The notes under the pieces were generated by a model. The model saw only the letters and a list, made by a program, of their open reading frames with translations. It did not search any database and had not been told where the DNA came from. The position numbers and the translations under genes are program-made. DNA of 64,000 bases from Zygaena filipendulae (taxonomy: Eukaryota > Arthropoda > Insecta > Lepidoptera > Zygaenidae), in NCBI GenBank assembly GCA_907165275.2, contig OU015653.1, positions 12,306,001 through 12,370,000 of the forward strand, read 5' to 3'. Positions 57,227-64,000 of this stretch are shown in pieces; positions within the stretch are counted from its first letter, which is position 1, and the number at the start of each line of letters is the position of its first letter.

Positions 57227-57577
57227 TCTATACCTACTAATATTATAAAGAACAAAAGTTTGTGAGTTTGTGACGTTGTAAGGGGTAATCTCTGGATCTA
57301 CTGAACCGATTTTCAAAATTCTTTCACATAAAGGAAGCTACAGTGATCCTGAGTGTCATAGGGTACTTTTTATCTCGGAATTCCCGCGGGAACTCGAAAT
57401 TTTCCGCGGGTAAAATCACGGGGGAACAGCTATCTTTGGATTTACTGAACCGATTTTGAAAATTATTTCACTTATAGGAAGTTAAAAGTCATCCTGAGGG
57501 ACATAGGATACTTTTTATTCTGGAATTCCCGCGAGAACTCCGAAATTACCGCGGGTGAAACCGCGGGGGCCAGCTAG
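57227..57577 (+). mobile_element. LEP1-like Helitron with duplicated 3' module
   Basis: TCTATACCTACTAATATTAT at the 5' end. 3' modules end at about 57430 (AAATCACGGGGGAACAGCTA) and 57577 (GTGAAACCGCGGGGGCCAG then CTAG). The repeated blocks are CTGAACCGATTTT, GGAATTCCCGCG. Confidence 0.85.
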
Positions 57578-57720
57578 TTATTATAGTAAATTCATTTCTT
57601 TTAATAACTATATTAATATACTAGCTGTTTAACGTAGTTGCATGAACTTCAGGAACTTGTAGGAGCTCTTTATATCAGAAACCACCACAATTTCATCTTA
57701 AATTGACGTCTTTTCAATTG

Positions 57721-57911
57721 AGAGAAAATAGGGGCTTCTTCGGTAAAGATCGCGAAAGTTGCCCACCGAAGATCGGTCACCAGCATTTCCGCTACCGGTG
57801 TTCGGTTGGGCACCATATTTGGTCAGTAAACTCTTCTGTAGTTCGCACATATTAACACCGCGCGGGATCGGTCTCCGTGCGTGCTGGTCACTGATATAGT
57901 GTCGCTAAAAC
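57721..57911 (-). repeat. Interspersed repeat G, copy 2
   Basis: Reverse complement of 6991-7192; GGGCACCATATTTGGTCAGT and GTAAACTCTTCTGTAGTT. Confidence 0.7.
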
Positions 57912-58195
57912 ATCTTTCGAGAAACCGAAAACCCTGGAGGGCGACCGGAACCTCTTCGGTCTGATTGATTTCTCTCCGTGTAGACGACAAACGCTCATAA
58001 TTATTATATTTATCTATATAGAAGATATAAACTTGACATGTTTACCGAATTAATGTGCACTTACGTTATAGTGATTCGTATAAAATCGCGATTTTTAACT
58101 ATAGCATTACAAGTTTACGGGATGTTATAGAAAGGTGTTGTCATATTTGACGATAGTGCTCACGTTATCATCTGCAATGATTTGATACAAGTAAC

Positions 58196-58380
58196 ACCCC
58201 GTTCCCACTTGTCGGGTGTCGGGTCCGGATTTTAATCGGATGTTCCAGCAGCAGAACATTTTATATGAAGCTATTCACACTTGACGGAAACAGATTTTGT
58301 GTCGTCGCCGACAAGTGTGAACAGAGGCGCCGACATTTGATTAAAATCCGGATCTGACATCCGACAAGTGGGAACGGGCT
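58196..58380. mobile_element. MITE-J, 185 bp, with GTAAC direct repeats
   Basis: Ends ACCCCGTTCCCACTTGTCGG and CCGACAAGTGGGAACGGGCT; inverted arms of about 42 bases with a few mismatches and a second inverted pair inside (TTCACACTTGACGG, CCGACAAGTGTGAA). GTAAC lies immediately outside each end (58191-58195 and 58381-58385), which looks like a target-site duplication. Confidence 0.88.
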
Positions 58381-58385
58381 GTAAC

Positions 58386-59076
58386 GGAACCAGTACGATA
58401 ATAACATTCGAATTCAGTCAAAGCACAATAAATATTTTTTTTACATTTACATACCTATTAACATAATATCTGTGATCGTAAATGTTGATAAATTGCACTA
58501 AACGACCGTCATCGAATTATGATTTACCTAGTGATGTGACATGTTTATTTTGTTGTGAAACTGGTCGTTATTTTTTTATTTAAGTATCATGGCCAAGTTA
58601 TTGTATAAGATTACCAAATCACCATCTTTAAAAATGACTACACCTTTCTGGAACACCCTGTATAGTATTTCGCCGTTGCGAGTGTAGTTCATCAACTTAT
58701 TTCCTCTAGAGCATTTAGTCGTTACACTAATCCCTATGGCAATATAGATGCCGGTGAGATCAGACGTGGGAGCGCGTGTACGATGGGCTGATTGTAAATC
58801 AATATCCATTAACCCCAGGAGGATGCGGCGAGCCAATCCTAAGCATTATTACTGTTTGCTTTAACGTATAGTACATCGAATTTATTTATACGACGAAGTC
58901 ACCTTGTAATTCTATAAATTACCCATGTAGCAAGTCCGTGAGAAATGAGATTGCTCACATGTCCCAATTTTCTTCAAGGGATTTTCGGGAAGCCATTCAA
59001 ACAAACAAATTAAATCACATTAAGTTTTATGCGATACGTTTTAGAGCAATCGTTTCTGGTAAAAGTAACTATTGTT
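58386..59076. other. AT-rich stretch, no gene seen
   Basis: CTGGAACACCCTGTATAG at 58649 resembles the terminus of insect DNA transposons, but no partner end was found. The minus-strand frame at 58576-58836 covers it and is not supported. Confidence 0.4.
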
Positions 59077-59165
59077 ATTTTATTTTTTTATTTAAACTTT
59101 ATGCACATCATGTTACAAAAGGCGGACTTAATTCCACAGTGGCATTCTCTGTCAGTCAACCTTCA
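59077..59165 (-). mobile_element. LINE 3' UTR end
   Basis: TTTATTTAAACTTTATGCAC, ACAAAAGGCGGACTTAATTC and GGCATTCTCTGTCAGTCAAC; minus-oriented 3' end of a retroposon common in moths. Both open frames over it are repeat-derived. Confidence 0.65.
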
Positions 59166-59790
59166 GATAGTACAGAGAGCTTACATGGCGGTGCATTTCC
59201 GATATATATATTTAGATAAAAACACGAATGGATACATACATACATGTTTTTTTTTAGAATAATTGTGTATACAGTAAATATAAAAAGCAACTATGTGACT
59301 ACAGTCATTTAAATAATAAAAAAAACGCAAATTGTTAATTAACCTACACGCTTGCTGTATTTATGCTTTAGACTTATTGCGGGAATTCCGAAGTGACGTA
59401 TCCTATAGTACCTATGTAGGTATAAAAAAACAGAACAAAACTTTTTAGTTGTGTGTTTTAATTGCATTAATTACAAACCATTAGAATGAAATTGAACCAC
59501 AATTTGTTTCATTACAATTTTATGAACTTCCTCTATCTACCCTTTTATCTTTGTGTTACAGATTGCCAGCCAGGCACTTTGTTATCAAAAAAATCCAATC
59601 TACTGTAACTCGAAATAACATTTAATTTGTACTGTTTTATGTTTTGTACATAGAAAAGGATCTTTATTATTATACTGTTTTATTTAAAAAAAAAACACTT
59701 CTGTACTTTGTAAAGACAAAAACAAAAAGCGTGCCTCTTTTGCAGTTACTGTGGAAAATTTCAGTTTCGTTACTATTAAAAATATTAGAT

Positions 59791-60110
59791 ATAGCTGTTC
59801 CCCACAGTTTTACCCGAATTAATTTCAGGGATTCCGCGGGAATTCCAGTATAAACAGTAGCCTAAGTTACTCCTTATAAGATCAGCTATCTGCTAGTGAA
59901 AGTCCAGCCGTTTTAGAGATTACCCGAAACAAACAAACAGACAGACAAACCGACAGGCAGACAGACAGGAAAAGATTTTAAAAATTGTTTTTTTGATGTC
60001 AGTACCGTACCAAATACTTTCGTATGCATTTAGTGAAAAGCTGTTAATTTAAAATAACAAACAGACACATTAATTTTATTTAAGTATACTATGTCTAGAC
60101 TAGACTAGAT
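59791..60110 (-). mobile_element. LEP1-like Helitron, long variant
   Basis: ATAGCTGTTCCCCACAGTTT, GGGATTCCGCGGGAATTCCA, GACAGACAAACCGACAGGCA, and the variant 5' end AACAAACAGACACATTAATT. Confidence 0.75.
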
Positions 60111-60461
60111 TATTAAACCATATTGTATTTTTATTTTTTTTTATTTTTATTTATTGAATAATTTAAAAATTACATTGGTTACTACAGCGCACATTTAAGT
60201 TGTAGTTGCGCAACAGCAGTCATCTGTGATAATAATTAAACTTTTAACTGAAACTTTGTTATTAACAAACAGAGTAGAAAGAAATCCACAGAGCTTACAA
60301 ATAAATTGCGGTGGCAAAGGAAAAACGATGCTCGATATATTTTACTTCCACGTCATTTAATCGAGATACATTGACTTCGAGAATAAGTAAAGGCATTAGA
60401 TAGATGGTTTTATCTGTAGTAATGCGATGAATTCTGTACGGTCCAGTGATTTATTTGATAA

Positions 60462-60500
60462 GTTGACTGGCAGAGAATGCCACGGTGATATTAAGTCCAC
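60462..60500 (+). mobile_element. LINE 3' UTR fragment
   Basis: TTGACTGGCAGAGAATGCCA then CGGTGATATTAAGTCCAC; reverse complement of the 59115-59165 block. Confidence 0.55.
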
Positions 60501-60734
60501 ACCACGTGGTGCAAAAAGTGTAATTGTTAAGTTTTAAGTTAAATAAAAAAAAATTGCAAAAAATTGCTTCATATTAGGTAAGTTTCCATTTAAAGTAACG
60601 GCAGTTAATGCAGGGAATAATCTTAACACCACTAACAGAAATCAAAACAATGTTCCAAATATATTTTTCATTTCTGTCTAAATTAAAAAGCATCAAGTAC
60701 AACCATTTGCCATGAAATTAATTTATATTAATAT

Positions 60735-60776
60735 TGTAAAAAATCTTTTGGGGCAATAAAGTATATTGTATTGTAG
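60735..60776 (+). mobile_element. LINE 3' end
   Basis: AAATCTTTTGGGGCAATAAA then GTATATTGTATTGTA; same family as 42552-42640. Confidence 0.6.
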
Positions 60777-60859
60777 TGTACTCAAAGAATATTTCAAAAT
60801 TGCTTTCTATACGGGTTTAAGCATAACCAACAAGCATCGTTTCGTTATAAACAGTTTGT

Positions 60860-61182
60860 TGTTCCACGCCCACGTTAATTTCAGAGATAAAAAGTACTCT
60901 ATGTCACTCAAAATCACTGTAGCCTCCTATAAGTGAAAGAATTTTCAAAATCGGTTCCGTAGATCTAGAGAATACAACCTCACAAATTTCCAAACTCCGG
61001 AGTTTCTGCGGAAATTACAAGATAAAAAGTACCCTTTGTCACTCAGGATCACTGTAGCTTTTTATAAGTGAAGGAATTTTCAAAATTGGTTCCGTAGTTC
61101 CAGAGATTACCCCCTACGACGTTACACACTCACGATCTCACAATTTCCAAACTCACAAACTTTAGTTCTTATAATATTAGTA
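60860..61182 (-). mobile_element. LEP1-like Helitron, internally repeated
   Basis: Two copies of GATAAAAAGTACYCT..CACTCA..CACTGTAGC (60885 and 61021) and TTCAAAAT(C/T)GGTTCCGTAG (60945 and 61079), ending TTATAATATTAGTAC. CTAG end lost. Confidence 0.75.
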
Positions 61183-61189
61183 CTTATTG

Positions 61190-62384
61190 AGTACGCATTT
61201 AGATTTTGACAATGAATTTTTATTTATTTATTTTAGTAGGAAGCATTTTGTATAAATACTTCTTATTAATTTCTAAAGGTCCTGGCTAATATGTAGATAC
61301 CAACTAGCTGTTCCAGGTGGTTTCTTGTGTGAGGAAATAATAACTTTCAAAAGTCGAATTTTATTACCTATGTATAAGTACGTTAAATTTCGTGGTGTAC
61401 CTGAATTAGTGAATCTCATAATATGGAAAGAACTTCCTCAAACGAAAGAATTTGTAATTTTCAAAAGAGAAAATCGCTTCCCCTAAGAGTTTTGAAACGG
61501 ATGAAAATTATCGTAGAATCAATTAATTTTCTGACAATGACATCTTACTCTCGAAGTTTTTGAGATGGAAAGAAAAGTGTTCAAGAAACTTTCAAAACTA
61601 CAAAGTTACCTCCAGATGTAGGTACTTAAATAAAATTATAAGAGAAAAATTCTTGAAGCCAATCTTCAAAACGTTCTGCATGAATCGCCAACAATCTGGG
61701 ATAAACAAAATCCGGATATTAGACAACCCAGCGGATAAACTGCAAGAGAACGCTTAGTGCGGATTTATTTAATATGCACTTAAAACCAAACGATAAGTAA
61801 ATTTGACTTAAACTACCAATTCAACTCAATTGCTTAAACGGCAACATACTACCTCTAGTAACGAACTGTTTAAAATGTACGCAGTAAAGTATGAAAAGTT
61901 TTTTGGCACGAATGGGAAATTCCGTTCATTTCCGAATTGCACGAATACCTATTGTTGATGTAAAGAATGCAGCATTTCCTCAGGGAGTTCAGTTGGCTGA
62001 AATTAAAACTATTTTGGCAAGATACCTTGCGAAGCAGTTATAGTGGAAGCATATAATTTATTTGGTATTTTCATCTTGTTGTTTCACTGAAAAAGACTTG
62101 TAAATGAATTAGCTGATTTGAATTCTTTAATCATAATTTATAGTAGTAGACCGTTGTATTTTTAGTACTAGTGGGACTCCTTCAAGAAATCAACAATAAA
62201 AGCATCGCTGAGCTTAAATATGTACCTAATAAAAAATAATATTCTTAATATCTAAATCTCAATATGCATTTAATACATAATAACATAGTCCTTCAATTTA
62301 ACATTCCTGAAGTTGAGCACTTTTTTGTTGAAGATAGATTAGTTGCTTCCTTTTTTTTATAAACTAGATTTTCCTAATATCCAC
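61190..62384. other. AT-rich stretch, no gene seen
   Basis: Only a Helitron end scrap at 61304-61330 (CTAGCTGTTCCAGGTGGTTT). The 65-codon frame at 61560 has no splice or domain support. Confidence 0.4.
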
Positions 62385-62652
62385 TTCAATAATAATAATA
62401 ATCCACTTCACAACACACAGATCTACTTGATCCCACAGTAAGCTATTATTAGCTTGTGTCGTGGAAATCAAGCAAACGTGGTATATACTACATAGAATTA
62501 CTTATATATTATACTATAGATATATAAACACACCCAGACTGGAAAATTGAACCCCGTGTTCATCACACAAAGTCCACCCCCACCGGGAATCGAACCCGGA
62601 ACCCCTTGATTAGCGGGTAGGCATGGTGACCTCTGCGCCAACCGGGTCGTCG
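62385..62652 (-). mobile_element. tRNA-derived SINE, full length
   Basis: On the minus strand: ACCCGGTTGGCGCAGAGGTC (box A), GGGTTCGATTCCC (box B), then a body including GTTCAATTTTCCAGTCTGGG and a TTATTATTATT tail at 62385-62400. Best preserved copy of the family. Confidence 0.88.
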
Positions 62653-64000
62653 TTTTTTAGAGTAAATAACGAGCTTTCTAAGAATTAATCACAAACGCAT
62701 ACATTATCAATTTCGATCATATTAAAACCCATTCATCACATCTCATAAAAGTCCGGTGCTACATAAGAACTCGGGTCCATCACGAAATTATTACCATGAA
62801 TCACCTTTATGTCTAGCCGTAGCAAACATTCAGCCCATGACATTTCAGGAGCTATAAATATTTTAAGAGACGGAGAGATGAAGTAACAGTTTTCAGTCCG
62901 CAGTCAAGAGGTCATATTTTATTCTCACTCCGGAGCACTTGTTAGCCGAGTTGACGTCTGCAGTGTACATTCATATTTCAAATGAGTTCTGGCATATTGA
63001 TGCGGTGTATTGTAATATATTTTAGTTGCAAATTATGCAACTCTTTAAACTACAATATACTCGTATTTAGTAAGTGCCTAAAGATTTTAAAGCAGTGTAT
63101 ACAGTTTGTACAGTAGTTAGTTAGTAGTACTAATTCTTCAGTACCTTTAAATATTATTTTCACTTGTTAATTACATAAATTACTTGCTCAACTACTAATA
63201 TTGTAATGGTTAAATGGTTAAACAAGGTTATAATGACCGCTTGATTGGTGTTCAAGTCATTGTCTTTCTAAGAACTTTTTTGATTTTATTCTTTTTCACT
63301 TTTTATACGCACACAGATAAATGATACATTTATCAAAAATGGTTCTTAAAATTAAGTTGAAATTACTGTCAGTTCGTAACGCGCTGTCTACTGAAAAGAA
63401 CTGACAAGAAACTCAGCAAGAATTCCTAACTTACACTTGCTGCAATACTCAAGTAGGCCACCTTATGATTAAAAATGAAAAATCAGTATTTTCGTTTTCC
63501 ACCAACCGTACCGAACTGAACTGTAAAGGGAATCTAGTGCCACTATATTTGCGGATCGCGTTTCAATGTGTCTCTACAATAATATTATATGAATATAAGA
63601 TAGCTCGCACCGCATTGCGTCTACCCGACTCGACTCAGCTATTCGCCCACACCTGGCCACGTCAAGATAACAGAGTGGTACAAAATATTACATCAACACA
63701 CCTAAGGTAGGTCGGTGGACCTGCCTTAGAGAATTGTAATAAAATACCAATATTCACTGTGGAATTAATTAAAATATACGAGCTGAGAGCGCTAGTGTAA
63801 TGAACAAACGGATGTGGTTAAGACAGTTTGAGAAATACTTAGGTGCTCGAGGGAAGTGCTGTCGACTATATTATTTTACTAAGCACAGCAAATTTTTCAA
63901 ATCACACTTCATTTCGAGCATTGAGACAACGGAAGTGACGTGCAAGAAATTAGTAATAAACAATTTGATGCTGCATTACAGGTCAGTAGAAAAAAATCTT
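62653..64000. other. No gene recognised at the window end
   Basis: A plus-strand frame at 63465-63710 (81 codons) has no clear domain; its preceding sequence (ACTGACAAGAAACTCAGCAA, 63401) resembles retroposon 3' DNA. Nothing else is supported. Confidence 0.4.

Noticed and set aside
59561..59617. Exon starting after GTGTTACAG, similar in first codons to the exon at 56103
   Set aside because: Open for only about 15-20 codons in any phase, and no support for which phase is right; the shared start is three codons at most.
62590..62652. Minus-strand tRNA gene
   Set aside because: Good box A/B, but the region continues into a long body shared with 41180 and 47845; it is a SINE head.
63465..63710. 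81-codon frame near the window end
   Set aside because: No ATG-context, splice or domain support; nearby sequence resembles retroposon 3' DNA.

Overview
The window looks like a repeat-packed, AT-rich piece of a moth or butterfly (Lepidoptera) nuclear genome. The main evidence is the repeats: dozens of short elements ending in a CCGCGG..CCGCGG hairpin followed by CTAG (non-autonomous Helitrons of the LEP1/MINE type), tRNA-derived SINEs, foldback MITEs, and LINE 3' ends with ATT, CTTT or CAAAT tails. There are no prokaryotic features, and almost all open reading frames are chance or repeat-derived. No species is assigned.

Bases 1-27,500 hold no gene I can defend. They contain MITEs (families named A to J here for reference), Helitrons in both orientations, a palindromic hairpin (5297-5431), one decayed LINE reverse-transcriptase C-terminus (10037-10607), and a GC-richer unique stretch (about 16260-16560) that could be a promoter.

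Bases 28,945-37,932 (+) carry the one well-supported gene. It has five coding exons with consistent GT-AG borders and closed reading phases. They encode the C-terminal 262 residues of a two-immunoglobulin-domain protein that ends in a hydrophobic tail typical of GPI anchoring. Its signal-peptide exon is not certain; 27546-27582 is a candidate. The introns are filled with mobile elements, including three copies of one MITE family that carries TGACGTCA palindromes. A 3' untranslated exon and AATAAA signals follow the stop.

Bases 39,300-64,000 are again mostly repeats: MITEs, SINEs, Helitrons, a second copy of the 0.6-kb MITE-A and a small foldback element. A good terminal coding exon at 56103-56353 (+), with an AATAAA 133 bases after its stop, shows a second, unrecognised gene. 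A short exon-like signal-peptide sequence with a perfect GTAAGT donor at 44663-44710 could be its start or that of another gene.

No clearly new biological system is visible. The most unusual signal is the concentration of TGACGTCA (CRE/ATF-type) palindromes inside two different MITE families, several of them within introns of the Ig gene.
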